Shown: positions 42,427 to 54,520 of the stretch, in pieces
How positions within the stretch are numbered: the first letter of the stretch is position 1
Layout of the letters: each line of letters starts with the position of its first letter
Source: Apoderus coryli
Lineage: Eukaryota; Arthropoda; Insecta; Coleoptera; Attelabidae
Direction: 5' to 3'
DNA: 64,000 bases
Assembly: GCA_911728435.2 (NCBI GenBank)
Contig: OU452202.1
Coordinates: 5,559,135-5,623,134, forward strand
Program-made: the position numbers and the translations under genes
Notes under the pieces: model-generated
What the model was told of the DNA's origin: nothing
The model's database searches: none
Seen by the model: the letters and a program-made list of their open reading frames with translations, nothing else

Positions 42427-42920
42427 ATATAATCAAAAATATATGCCCTGCGTAACGAAACAGAATTTTAATAATAATTATTATTATTATTGTATTATTT
42501 CCAATAAACTAACGTAACAAACTAACTACTTTATTTAAAAATTAGAAAAACAAATATTGCCAGAGCTGGGGTTCGAATCCAGAACGCATTTATTTCGAGA
42601 ATTATGGGGGCAAATATCAAAAATTATCAAATTTGGCGGTTGTGTCCACCCCTATCACAGGGCTAGATAGATTTCAACCAAAAACTAATGGGTTCATCCT
42701 AGGACTGCTCCAAACTCATATACCAAAATGTAGCTCAATTGGTTGAAGCGTTTAGGCGCTATCGTGGAAGAATGCAGACAGACACACAGCCAGACCGACT
42801 TCCATCTGGAAATGGTCTAAATCGAGTCAGGGAACTTGAAAATGGTTATATCCGTCTTTATATCAAATTTTTTTAGCGCGTTGACAATACTTTCCCTAGG
42901 TATAGGTCTGGAAACTAAAA
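42427..42920 (-). repeat. tRNA-headed repeat, continuation/copy 2
   Basis: It resumes with TATAATCAAAAATATATGCC and CTGCGTAACGAAACAGAA, then GCCAGAGCTGGGGTTCGAAT (42549 on, partial tRNA-like head), CGGTTGTGTCC, AACTAATGGGTTCATCCTAG, TTGGTTGAAGCGTTTAGGCG and CAGACAGACACACAGCC, to ATATCCGTCTTTATATC. Confidence 0.65.
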
Positions 42921-43759
42921 AAATAACAGCCAAAGAACATCGGGTGACAACATTCCAGGCATACATTTTAAATTTGCCATCTCCGGTTTTCATGTGTGAC
43001 AGACAATATTCTAAATAAAATTAGCCTATTAAAATGTACCTCTTATACAAGTAGCCTCGTATTACACCTGCTATGTAGATGTCTGCTTTAATTATTGCGG
43101 ACAAGAATAATATTATGTATTAATAACTAGAAGGTACGTAAATATGTTCAGTTGAAACGCGAAAAGAAATTATGTGTCTTTGACACAATGACAAATTTCT
43201 CTTTGTTTATAGAATATTATGGTGTAGGATGGAAGCATTGCATGCAGCTGTTGCACATATTAAAAACAGAGTCAAATGACATACATTGTCTCTTATTGTT
43301 TCAATTGTTGCTAATTTAGAAATTAACTAAACTGCGTTATTATCGATTCAAAGAGAATGCGCGAATATAACGGTTTCAATTATGTATTTATTTACTGATT
43401 GATTAAATGAGTTGAAAAATGGAACATTATACAAAATACGAGAGTAATTAACGAGATAAATTATTGTTGTAGCTTAAAAACTGTTTATTCAATCAGTTTT
43501 GGATACTTCTCAAGATAATCCCCATCAACTGTTATGCATTTGCCTCATCGTAGAATTTCGTTGGTTGCAGATTGCATCTGAATTTTGACTTTATCGTTAG
43601 AGCCGAATTTTTTGCCACGTTGCGTCTCATTAAGCAGGGTTGATAAATATCATGATTAAAAAAAAAATCAAAAATCGATAATTTTTTTAAAATTTTTACT
43701 AGCGCAGTAAGAGTTTGCGGCTTTGTCGAAACTTGTAATAACTGGCAGAAAACATGCTA
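42921..43759 (-). other. spen intron part; lone hAT-like terminus
   Basis: CAGGGTTGATAAATATCATG at 43636 matches the hAT-style end at 21385. Otherwise nothing recognised. Confidence 0.4.
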
Positions 43760-44950
43760 TACGAGGCTACTACTTTTCTACATAATTTCCATGAATATTG
43801 AGGCACTTGTCATAACGTGGCACCAGTTTTTGAATACCCTCCTCATAAAATTCTGCCGCCTGACTTGTTAACCACTTATCGTCTTGAAGACGCTGACCAC
43901 CCAGGTGTTTCTTCAAGTGCAGAAACAAATGGTAGTCGCTGGGCGCCAGATCAGGGCTGTATGGAGGATGATCTAGAGTTTCCCATTTAAAAGATTTGAT
44001 GAGATCTTTGGTCCGATTAGCCACATGTGGACGGGCATTGTCATGCAGCAAAACGATACCCTTACTCAACTTGCCATGTCTTTTGTTCTGGATTGCACGA
44101 CGCAGATTGTTCAATGTCTCACAATAAGACGCTGCATTGATTGTCTCATTACGAGGCAGAAACTCCACTAGCAATACTCCTTTTCTGTCCCAAAAAACTG
44201 TGCACATGATTTTCCGGGCAGAAATTGTTTGCTTAAACTTCTCTCTTTTGGGTGATGATGAATTCTGGTGTGACGTAGGCCACCCATGTTTCGTCACAAG
44301 TAACAAATTGGTCTAAAAAATCTTCACCTTCATTGTGGTACCGCTCAAGGAAAGTCAATGCACTGCCTAAACGTTGGGTTTTGTGCAAATCCGTCAACAT
44401 TTTTGGAAACCAACGTGAACACAATTTCCGGTAATTCAAGTTCTCGGTCACAATGCGATACAAAACACTACGAGAATATTGAGGACAGCAGTCGCACATT
44501 GATGAAATTGTAAAGCGTCTGTTTTCTCTCACCTTTTCCTCCACTTTCTGCACCAAATCTTCATTAACGACCGAAGGACGCCCACTCCTTTCTTCATCAT
44601 GCTCAGTTGTGCGGCCAACTTTAAATGCTCTCACCCATTTCCTTAACATTCCATCACTCATAATGTTTTGTCCGTAAACTTCACAGATCTCACGATGAAT
44701 ATCGATCGGTTTTACGCCTTTAGCACTAAGAAATCGTATAACAGCCCGTATTCACAATCGGCGGGACTCACGATTGTCAGAGGCATCTTAAACACTCAGT
44801 GAACAACGTATACAATGAGGAATCAGACTGTAATGGCGTCAGTGCGTAGAAAAGAGATGTAGGTAACCAGCGCACATGCGCGGAACGTCGACCGTAGCGC
44901 TGCGGCGGCGGAATTGCAAAACGGTACTTACTAAAAAAACGTGCCTCGTA
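43760..44950 (-). mobile_element. mariner element 2 (same family as element 1, opposite orientation)
   Basis: It begins TACGAGGC at 43760 and ends GTGCCTCGTA at 44950. Compared with element 1 it lacks about 90 bp between TACGAGGC and the transposase stop, removing most of the 3' TIR. Confidence 0.87.
43770..44790 (-). pseudogene. mariner transposase, one frameshift, catalytic triad intact
   Basis: Reading leftward: MSDGMLRKWVRAFKVGRTTE, HDEERSGRPSVVNEDL, FVTCDETWVAYVTPEF (first Asp), a frameshift near 44260, then KFKQTISARKIMCTVFWDRK, IVLLHDNARPHVANRTKDL (second Asp) and YSPDLAPSDYHLFLHLKKHL (third Asp), ending HGNYVEK. Only one obvious frame break, so it is younger or better preserved than element 1. 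Confidence 0.88.
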
Positions 44951-45172
44951 TAATTTGAAAGCAAATTTGATTGTATTTCATAATATTTGATAATGTACAA
45001 TGTGTGCCATTTGAGAAAATTGACTTATGCCTATTTTTAGTAGTAGAGCATACTACAGTAATTTGCGATCACCCTGTAACCTGCTGGGTCAATCTATCAA
45101 GATAGTTGATATTCTAAAGACGTTATTGAACTACTTTCCAAAATTCAAAATTGATAGGGAATCCAAAAATAT

Positions 45173-45834
45173 ATAGGGTGTTCCATTTGAAATACGAAAT
45201 TTGGTATCAACTTCCGGTATAACCGGAAGTCCTGCAAATATGATAATATTGATTGATGATAGATTGGGTTGACCTGAGTAATCACTTAAATTTTCAATAC
45301 AATGGTATGGATATTTTATGTTTGTTTTAAATTTTTCAAACCCAAGAATTTTAAGAGCAATTTAATGTTCATTTGTACCTACAGGGTAAAGGGTGACTCA
45401 TTTTCAGGAGTTGAATACTCTTTATCCCCCGCCAAAAACTTTTTTGTGGAACGGCTCCTATTTTTAATAATAAGAATTTGGTATTTCCCATTCAATTTAG
45501 AAACCTTTTTGTCTCTTGCTCTTTTTGTCGAAAAATGCTCGTTTTTCTACAAAAATAATTTTTCTAAGTGCAAAGTATTTTCTTTTTTTCACAAGGCTTC
45601 ACAAGCTAAGAAAACAAAATGTTATTATTACAGCTTAAAATGTCTAAAAATAATTGTTCAATTTACTGATTTCCAAAATTTAAAAAACGAAACAAAATTA
45701 GAACTTTGACACCCTGTATCTCGGACCCAAATCGGTTTTGGACATAATATGTTTATAAGAACTTTTTCATTTTTTTGAGATGCCCTATATCACTTCTGTA
45801 AATGCGTCCCACATATTATGAAACACCCTGGATA
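45173..45834. mobile_element. TIR element remnant with AGGGTGTTCCAT ends
   Basis: Left TATAGGGTGTTCCATTTGAA and right CATATTATGAAACACCCTGG are inverted; internal GACACCCTGTATCTCGG resembles the other elements of this type. Open frames inside show no family resemblance. Confidence 0.5.
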
Positions 45835-46184
45835 AACAGGGGTTGCTTATTTATTTATTTATTTTTGTATAAAAAAGACGCACCCTATTTTTCGAAAAAA
45901 AATCTCATCCTCAATTTTTTTATTATGTTATATTACGTAGTAGGTATTAACAAAAAATCAATAAAAGAGACGGTCAGTATAATAATGACATTCACATTTA
46001 GTTTCCAAAAGGGAGCTTTCATAATCAAGGTCGTAGGTTAAATACACATTATACACAAAAATTTATTATAGATATAGGGGTGGTTCATATTAGATAGGTA
46101 GGTAGTTTCAAAAACAGTGGGTCCGCCCGGACCCTCTATTGCGACCAGAGGGTCTTCCTTCATATTAAGGAGTAACTAATTTAT
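45835..46184 (-). other. spen intron part, nothing recognised
   Basis: AT-rich; no repeat recognised. Confidence 0.4.
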
Positions 46185-46690
46185 ATATTTATTTATTTGC
46201 AACAACTTTAGGTCATATGACCCAGTTATAAAGTGTGCTTAGAAGAAAAATATTAATAACAACAACATACAATATTACTTACCAACAAAAAAAAACAAAG
46301 AACAAAACTTAAAACTAAATATATATATGGAAAAACTAAACAAAAACAAGAAAAAAAAATCGAAAAAATACACTTTCTAATAATCGAATTATCCTGAAAT
46401 TAATTGAGAGATAATTGATTTCCTAAATTTTCTTAAACTGTCATAAAAAATGTCACAGCAATTTTGCACCTCATTATAATTTCTTGATATCATCGAAATT
46501 GGTGTTCTGTTTCGAGACCAAAAGTTAAATTATTTTTAACTTTCTCAACTGTTAATAAACTTAATCTATTTAAACTTGGTATTCGGTGTTTCAATCTTTT
46601 AGATAAGGTCCTTATTTTCAATGCTCTCGGAGTTCACGTTAAACCTATACGTGACAATATCCTAATATAATCCCACCACCTTGGACAAAT
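46185..46690 (-). pseudogene. LINE 3' fragment, minus strand
   Basis: The minus strand reads IRTLSKRLKHRIPSLNRLSL and LTVEKVKNNLTFG, consistent with a LINE C-terminus, then a 3' UTR with the palindrome GGGTCATATGACC and AAATAAATAAATAT tail near 46190. It ends about 30 bp from the spen donor at 46721. Confidence 0.5.
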
Positions 46691-46721
46691 GTTTGCACTA
46701 TTAATAATCGTTAATGCTTAC

Positions 46722-47048
46722 CCATGGCCGTTAGGAAATCTGGTCGCTCCGGGTGAGGTAGCATACGGGGAGGACGAGTTTTGCGGCGATGCCCCGGGGG
46801 CACCGCTACCACCTTGGGGAGCTCCTGAGGCACCAGTGGCACTAGTTGCACCAGGAGCAGCGGACGGAATGGCGGCTGGTTCATAGTACTCTGTATTCAG
46901 AGTCCTGTCGTCGATTTTCAATTCGGCATTATGAGCCTTGGACGCACTTTTGATGTCCATGAACGCCACCGTGCACGCCATCGTGACCTCACCCGTCTTC
47001 TCCTCGGTGACCCTTGGCAGTAGTTTAACGCTTTGCACCCGCCCATAC
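46722..47048 (-). CDS. spen: spen coding exon: most of RRM1 plus Ala/Gly/Ser/Pro linker
   Basis: This is the most upstream spen exon found. It begins after a TTTTTTGCAG acceptor with one base completing a split Arg codon, then reads YGRVQSVKLLPR, the beta1-alpha1 to beta2 turn of Spen RRM1. It continues through TMACTVAFMDIKSASKAHNA (RNP1-like strand and second helix) to the end of the RRM at about residue 50. After that comes a low-complexity Ala, Gly, Ser and Pro linker, which is unusually GC-rich for this window. It ends ATGG before a GTAAGC donor, leaving two bases of a Gly codon. The RNP2 half of the domain (the HLWVGNLP-type strand) must sit in an exon further right that I did not find. 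A LINE remnant ends only about 30 bp past the donor. Confidence 0.93.
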
Positions 47049-50000
47049 CTGCAAAAAATAATTAATTTAAATTAAAAGATGCATATTAAATCATAAAATT
47101 ATTATAAAAAAAAAGTAATATTAAAAATTGTCGCAATACAGGACACACTGTACTTAAATGGTTTTAGTGAACTGCACCAATGTTCTTATTTATGATTTTC
47201 TACTTTATGCAATTAATTATTATTGTACCAAACTTCTTTTTCTTTTCGACTTGGGTTAACCATAAGTTTTCATTTTTCAACAAAATAACCTTAAAAATTC
47301 AGTAAATCTTTTTATTGGATATAGACTTATAGAGTTCGAAATAAAAAATCAGTCTGGCCATGAGCTTCATTTATATAGGTAATGATTTTTTTACCGGAAA
47401 GTGTATAATAGGTAACTAGTTGTCATAAAAATACACAAAGATCTTTGTCGCAACAAAAAAGGTTGAAATTATTTAAAAAAAATGTAATTGTGTACCTTCA
47501 GTAGGTGACAGAAGTTCAAACTACTAAGCAGTTACCCGTTTTTAGCTGAAAATAATCATATATGCAACTACATTCTTGTAAAAGTATACCTTACCATAAA
47601 GTACAATAGGTAAATTAACATTTTCGTTTCTCTACAGTTCGAATCACTTTTTTCAAAAACAAATCTATACTTAAAATACCTACCTCGAATTTGAGAATAG
47701 TAAAGCAAATATTTTTTAACGTTTGTATTACATAATATATAGGTAGATATATATTAGAAAAGCAAAAGCCAATATGTTTTAATTCTAATTATTATTTAAG
47801 AAATAAGTCACCTTTGAGAAAAAAATTATTACTTATATAACTTTCAAATATACACGCAATGTTCTAATGTGTTAGAATTTTTGCTCAATTATGCAGTAGA
47901 GTTTTAAAAATTGTATCCCTTATTAAAATCTTGATTCTCAAGAAAAATATCCAGAAATTAGTTAATGGAATTAGGTTGTTTTTTATTTTATTTTTTGTGT
48001 ATATTTGGCTTCAGAAAATAACCTATTAGCATCGTAAATATAATAAATATACTGTACTATTAGCCACAGATTTTTAGAAACGCTTAGAATTTGTTTTTAG
48101 ATGCAAAAACAAAATATTTGCCTACTAGAAGCTATTATAAATCATATAATTTCAAATATACTTCAAGGATAAAAGAAAAAGGGTCAATTGGTATCTATAT
48201 ACCTAACAGCCGCAATTAAACTTGTAATTCTAATTGTATTGAATATTAGAACCAATGAATGAAAATTTGGGCACTGGTTTTTCTTTCACAAGAGTTTGGT
48301 TTTTAATTATAAACGAAAAATAGGTGTATTGGCTTAAAATCTAATTTTTAATATAATTTTTCTGTCATCAAGAAAGGGAATAGTTATTTTGTATCATACA
48401 AGTATAATATTGTACTAAATTTTAGTAATAAGAAAGAAAACCATTAACACAAATAATATCGTACATTAAAAGTGGAGCTGCGCAAGCAGCCCGCCTCACA
48501 TTCAATACTTTTGCTATTTTAGAAAGGAAGGTCCGAACCAGTCATACTCATTAAACAGAGAACAAAAATAAATGACGTGTTCGTGTTCGAATAACTTACA
48601 GTCAGGAATATCAAATTGGCAGTGCCCCAATAATGGAAGCGGGTAGGGGCAAAAGTAGAAAGGGAAGTTCATGCGCACGGTGAAATTTTATAAAAGCCAC
48701 CCATCCCATGGCTTTGATATTATTTCGCTGAGGTCAACTGACAACAGAGGATTGTTCTCTACGTTCGCCATCGAAGCTGCGCTATTATAACTACACCATC
48801 TTTTGTTCTTTATAAGAACACTGACCATATTTTTACATTTCAGGAATAAGTGTAGTGTTTTACATCGGCATATTGTGCTTTAACCAAACCTATGAGGATT
48901 ATAAATATATTGTTTGAACATAAATATAAGGAATATTTTGAACTACACTAGAAATAAATTAGGGTGTGGTTAGCACCATGTTACTTGCATCTTTCACTTA
49001 CGATATCTCAAAACCAAAAACTGTGCGTGTTACTATACGCTTTTTAAATGAATAATAATGGAAAAACTATAAAATTAAACTTTTTTACAAAATTTTGTGT
49101 TGTGTTATGTGTTTTAAAAAAGGATTTATATTTGGAATACTATATTAAAACAAAAAAGTAAGTAGTGTTTACCACAGCGCGCGACATATAATTATTTATA
49201 TTACCTAGGTATCTACTAACACTAAAGAAAATATTTGCAATTGATAAAAAAAAAACTCGTTCAAATAAATGCCTATAATACCCAATTTAGATTGCGCATG
49301 AAAAAAGTCTAGAAAAAATCTTTCAAGCTAGATTGATTTTTGAGCTGAGCTGGCAGCGGCCATTATTCGGTCGCCAGTATTGCCACATTTGCTCACATTT
49401 TTATTATTTGTGACCTATTTTATTTATTTCTACAACTACATTAATGTCATAAACTGAAAATCTTCTTAGTTTTAAATAAAAACTTTTCTTAATATACGTT
49501 GTGATCAATTTTTGAAATGACATTAACATTTTAAACCGTAAAATAAATTTGTTGAAACAAATTACGGCAACTGTGCGAATACGTGTTACCAAGCAAGCAG
49601 GCCTCCCCTCTTGCCCCACCGTTTATCTATCCCTGCCACACCACCCGCACAACAGCCAATGATGCGGTGTTGCCGTGTCAGTGTCCCTGCTGCTTTCCAA
49701 TTCCAATAATATCAGTGGATAAACCAGTAAAGCAACAGTATACAGTAGTAGCTCATACAATTCTTTAATCTGTATAAAATGTGGGAAGGCGGACAGTTCG
49801 AATGGTTCATGATACACAGTGGCACAATGAAAATTAATACATGTTCTACTTAAAATTATTCCTAAACGAAAATATTTTTTGTAATAAAACTTTTTATTAA
49901 TTTAGTTGAGTTGTTGAAAAGGAGGATGATATTAAATTTGAAAATATCCAACGTTCTTTGTTTAAATTAGTTTATTTTAATTAGTGATAGTAAAGGGTTT

Positions 50001-50149
50001 TTTAATAGAAGAAGTCATGCTTTACCATTATCTGAATGTTAGAAAAAATAGAAAGATGCGGATTTCGTAATACCCTGCTATTTTCTGTTAAGAAGGAATA
50101 AAACACAAGTCAATGCCTACAAAATATATTCAAAAATCAATTTCGCATT
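47049..50149 (-). other. Long upstream spen intron, no exon recognised
   Basis: Expected upstream exon (HLWVGNLP-type RNP2) was searched for by eye and not found. Two relatively GC-rich patches stand out: 48480-48790 (with TATAAAAG at 48689 on the plus strand) and 49330-49760. No coding capacity supported. Confidence 0.5.
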
Positions 50150-50563
50150 GAACCAGACATGTTTCGAGTGTGTAAACTCTTATCGTCAGAGTATTTTTTA
50201 AAAACACACACTCGTGATCTAACTATACATTCTTACATTTATAATAAATTCCAAAAGCCACACAACAAAAAAAGTTGTTGCAAATTCATTAATTTATATA
50301 AAAACAAAATGTACCTATACTAAATTATTATATTGAAAGTTTTTGGTGAATTACTTACTTTTTATGCATATGTTTATAATTTAATATACAATTTATGTGT
50401 TTTATATAAAAATCTCATCCACAGAATGAACTTGAAAATTGAGTAGGTAGTTAGGCTTGAAATTTAGTATAAATGTAATAATGTATAATTAGATCACGAG
50501 TGTGTGTTTTTAAAAAATGCTACTGACGATAAAAGTTTTAAACTCTCGGAAAATCTCTGGTTC
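50150..50563. repeat. Inverted repeat with hammerhead-like motifs
   Basis: Arms 50150-50243 and 50468-50563 share AGACATGTTTCGAG-type, AAAAACACACACTCGTGATC and TATACATT blocks inverted. The left arm carries CUGACGA on the minus strand with stem GAGU/ACUC and GAAAC; the right arm is decayed. Confidence 0.65.
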
Positions 50564-51199
50564 AATGTCAAAATAAAGCAATTGACGGCTTTATATAGAA
50601 TAGAAACATATTTAACTTCTAGGATGTAGGATGTCAATATCTAATTTCCATTTTAACTAATGGTTTTTCTCTTTTTATTAATATTTTTCACCCTAAATTA
50701 ATAATATACTATATTCTGCAGATTATATTAAATTTAAACCCATTCAACAAGAAAATCAACATAAATTATATAATAGATTCCCGCATAGGAAAAACTTGTG
50801 CTATTAAAACTTAAATAGCTGTTCCACTATAGTGCCCACCATTTTCAAATCATTTTAGCCGCATTTGGCGCATCAACATAAGCAGAATTATTCCAAAAAT
50901 TACTTAAGATCAGCGATACCTAGTACAATAATTAATCAAGTACATTTGTAAGTACTTAAATATTTTCCTTAATTTAAGTAAAAGCAAAACTAGAATGTCC
51001 GTACAACTATACATAAAGTAGCAGAATAGGTACATACACATACTATTTGAAAAAACATAATTTCGAGTAGAAAATACCTACATTCACTAACAAATGTTAC
51101 CACATTCAGGAAAGAATTAAAACAGTATTAGATACATAAATTTAATAATAAAATCCATATGATATGTTTTTCGAATTAATAAACAAATTTAAAAGGAAA
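50564..51199 (-). other. Intron, nothing recognised
   Basis: AT-rich, scattered TAGGTA microrepeats. Confidence 0.4.
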
Positions 51200-51980
51200 A
51201 CACAGGATTTATAAGCTCAGGTTACCTCTATCCCGAGAGTAAATTCGGGGGCAGTTGCTATAACTCAACTCCGCCATTCGGCAAGGTAACTCTAGAGTTA
51301 ATCAGTTGTCATGCGTAAAATGCTGAAATTGTGATAAAATACCACAGTTACTTATATTGTTGAAAATGTTAAATTATAGGTATAGGTAAATATAGTAACA
51401 GTTTAATATATTACTTATAATCTAATTTGAAAGTAAATTCAGTGTGTTGGATTATTTTAAATTAAAATTAATAAGTATTATTATTGTAAAATATGTATTA
51501 ATAGTAAATTTTCAAATATTTTTTTAGAGACATGAAGTGGGAGATAATATATTTGAAATATTTAATGACTTTCTAACAAATGATGAAGTTATTATTCGAA
51601 TAGTTGAGGCATCTCGAGAGCATAGGGATTTTAATGTTCTTCCATTTTTCCCGTAACTGCTTCCCTGTTCGTGTTACAACTGCATCCGTTTTGTTGTTTT
51701 CCAAAACACGAACTTTATTTTTCTACATAAATATGCAGTCAAAATATTTTACAAAGAAATTCACTCATACAAGTTTCGACGACAAAACGAATACGCTAAA
51801 AATTTCCTCTATCGTTTCCCTGTGGTCTTCGAGTTTTGTCTCGAGGTTTAAACCTCGGGATAACTCGAGATATGTAACACGACTTTATAAAACTAATAAT
51901 GCTAAAATTGATAGCGAAACGCATAACATAACCGTTTATATTATGAACTTACAAGAACACGACACAGTCAATTCGTGAGG
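51200..51980 (+). repeat. Possible decayed DNA transposon
   Basis: GGTTACCTCTATCCCGAGAG near 51220 and CTCGGGATAACTCGAGATAT near 51853 are loosely inverted. The plus strand at 51550-51650 reads FEIFNDFLTNDEVIIRIVEA then SREHRDFNVL, vaguely like a Harbinger transposase start. Low confidence. Confidence 0.25.
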
Positions 51981-54400
51981 AGGAGTAAGAAACTAATATT
52001 TTTGAAAATCAAACTCCACTCTATATCGATTTATTTGTGAAGTTCAGACCTCGATATTAACATAAATTTGTGAATTAAATTTTATTTTTTATTTAAAATT
52101 ATGCCGAAAGCTGCCGTTGTATGCAGAAAATACAATCATTTTACTATTAAATTCTATTGTATATAAACACAATGTCACTGACCTCACGTATAAGTTGTGA
52201 CCTATAAGCAAAATTTCTAATTTTACAATTTTTATTATTCTACTAATATAGCAGTTATATGTGAATTATTTACACGAAACTAATATTTAGTTTTGCAAAG
52301 GTCAAATTATTAAAACTAACACAACACCCTGGAATAATAGTTTTTTTTTTTTTGGGTGAGTTATTTTTTTTATCAAAATTCCCAGCCGCCTTTGTGTAAT
52401 TTCCTTAATTATTTTGCGAACACTGAATATGCTCCTGAATTCAAGGTGCATTAGTTTGCAATTATGGAACTTCGTTTTCCAACAAACTGTTCTTGTATTT
52501 TAAATTACTTATTATTGATTTGATCTCGATAAATAAAAAAAAATTCCAGAAATATGGTTGCAGAGCTTTCGTCAAAAATCTAAGAGTTCAGTATTATTTA
52601 ATTCCAGACCTAGTAGCTAGATGACGTAGCAACATTTTAATGCGGTGTTCAAGGAAATTCATCATCATTTATATATGTAGAAGGGTTCTATTCGACGTTT
52701 TACGAGTATTTTATCAATAAAAATATATTAACATGTTTCGGGATGCCCGATTTCATCATCAGTAATACGTATTGTGAGTAGTTAAGCGAAGTCAACTGCA
52801 GCTCAAAGCCCTTAGGTAATATTAATTAAAACATTGATTGTGTAGAAAAACTGTTGAAAAATATATAAAAATTATCAATTCGAACTTGAGAATTAAAGTT
52901 AAGCTATGCTTATTCCTAAAAAACCTAAAATTGAACTTCTTATAATGGTATGAAGAATTCATAAGTGGACAGGTGAGTCTTAGCGATCCTAAGGTAGGTG
53001 CACTAAAAACGGCAGTCACCTTGGAAGATCAAGAAAGATTCAACATATCACGAGTTTGAATCATCATTGGGGATTTCAAAGACGTCAATTTAAACCATTC
53101 GAAATATAATAATAAAGTGATTGCAAGATATCAATTATTTCATGTGAGCCTTATATGCAAAACTGAAAAGAAAATCCTCGTATTTTGTTTGTCAACTGTC
53201 ACACGTTTTGATAATCTGAACCCATCTTATGTATTAATACTCTACTGTTTTGACAAATTTAACATTAAATTGGGCGTTTAATGTCGAAGAAAGCTTTAAA
53301 AACATTCACAACGCATGCTTTGTGTCTATATCAGAAAAGTCGAACGTTGAGCATACTTTTCTGAAATTCTACATGAATAAAATATTTTTAGAACCAGTGT
53401 TTTTATTTTTTTAACTTCAGTTGAAAAATTCTATAATTATTTTTACTACGAATTCTTTAAAAGTTTCAAGGTTTATTTGTCTAGCTATTACTACCTAGTT
53501 ATTCTAAATTCACATTTTCAACCGTATAAAATTATTTATTTTACCTATTAACGTTGATATATTTTAAAATGTATGGAAATTAATATCTCGTTTTTTATTA
53601 CTAATTCTGGTAAAATTATGAGAAAGTCTTAATGACCTACAATTTAATAAACTATTACCATCGAATATTAACTATAGACAAGAAGGTCCAGTAGACGTTG
53701 AAAACAGCATGGACTCGTCGCATTCCCAGCTACATTTCTGGCGAATTGCTTTGTAGACATGAACATCAGACGTACCGACACGATGAGAACCAACTGTATA
53801 ATATTTTAACTGTGGTATTGCTCTATTTATGTCAATTACAAATATTATAAACTCCATAAACCGCAGTTTTTCAGGTTGATAAATGGTCGCATCTTGTCTT
53901 GTTATTTGTTATCAACGTTTCAACGAAACGAGAGGTCGGCATCTTCAGGAGCACTTCAGTACTGACTGAGATTGCGGCGACTACCTACTAATCCGAGTTA
54001 GTCAGTAGAAACCTTACATAAATTATTTAAAAAAATCGTTTTGCTAATTTTGAAAATTTATTGCTAAATATAGATACGAGGGTTGCTATTTATGTATTGA
54101 TACTAGAAAGAACAAACGAAAATTATACTGTTCGATAAACATTTTATTAAAATACTTACTTAAAAAAAAATCGGTACAGTAATAATAGATAAGCAAATAC
54201 CTCATATTTTGATTGTTTTATTTAAAATTGATATTTTAACTCTCATCTCTGTTTTGAGAATTTGCGGTAGCTAAAATTCTTTATTAAAAATATTGATAAA
54301 ACAAGAAGAAAACGAAATATTTCTTATACACATGTTGCAAATTGATTATACAACTTTAATTAAAGAAATAATCGATTTGATGCAGTGGAGTGTAATCTAA
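51981..54400 (-). other. Intron; one hammerhead-like motif at ~52733
   Basis: 52732-52767 on the minus strand has CUGAUGA, GAAAUC, GGG/CCC and GAAACAUG, a weakly paired member of the motif family. Near 53900-53945 a similar but unpaired CTGAAGATGCCGACC...GAAACG string occurs. Otherwise nothing recognised. Confidence 0.4.
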
Positions 54401-54520
54401 TTACAATGAAACAATTTCGTCGTCTCCACTAATAATTTTAAAAATCTTTATTCAAAGGGACATGTTTCGGAAAGATTTTTAAAATTGGAGAGACGAAATT
54501 GTTTCATTGTAATTATACAA
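54401..54520. repeat. Tight inverted repeat around ACATGTTTCGG
   Basis: Arms 54401-54450 (TTACAATGAAACAATTTCGT on) and 54472-54520 are inverted; the centre holds GGGACATGTTTCGG, the GAAACATGT half of the hammerhead-like family. Confidence 0.7.

Noticed and set aside
45302..45709. 135-residue plus-strand ORF
   Set aside because: Phe/Lys-rich low-complexity translation of AT-rich DNA inside a TIR-element remnant.
46689..46886. Plus-strand open frame over the RRM1 exon
   Set aside because: It is the antisense of the Ala/Gly/Pro-rich spen linker; the codon composition and splice signals support the minus strand.
51604..51978. 124-residue plus-strand ORF
   Set aside because: No recognised motif, AT-rich composition, and better explained as a decayed repeat; not called as a gene.
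52732..52767. A good hammerhead at this site
   Set aside because: It has CUGAUGA and GAAAC but only three GC pairs with unpaired bases at the core side; kept only as a weak member of the motif family.
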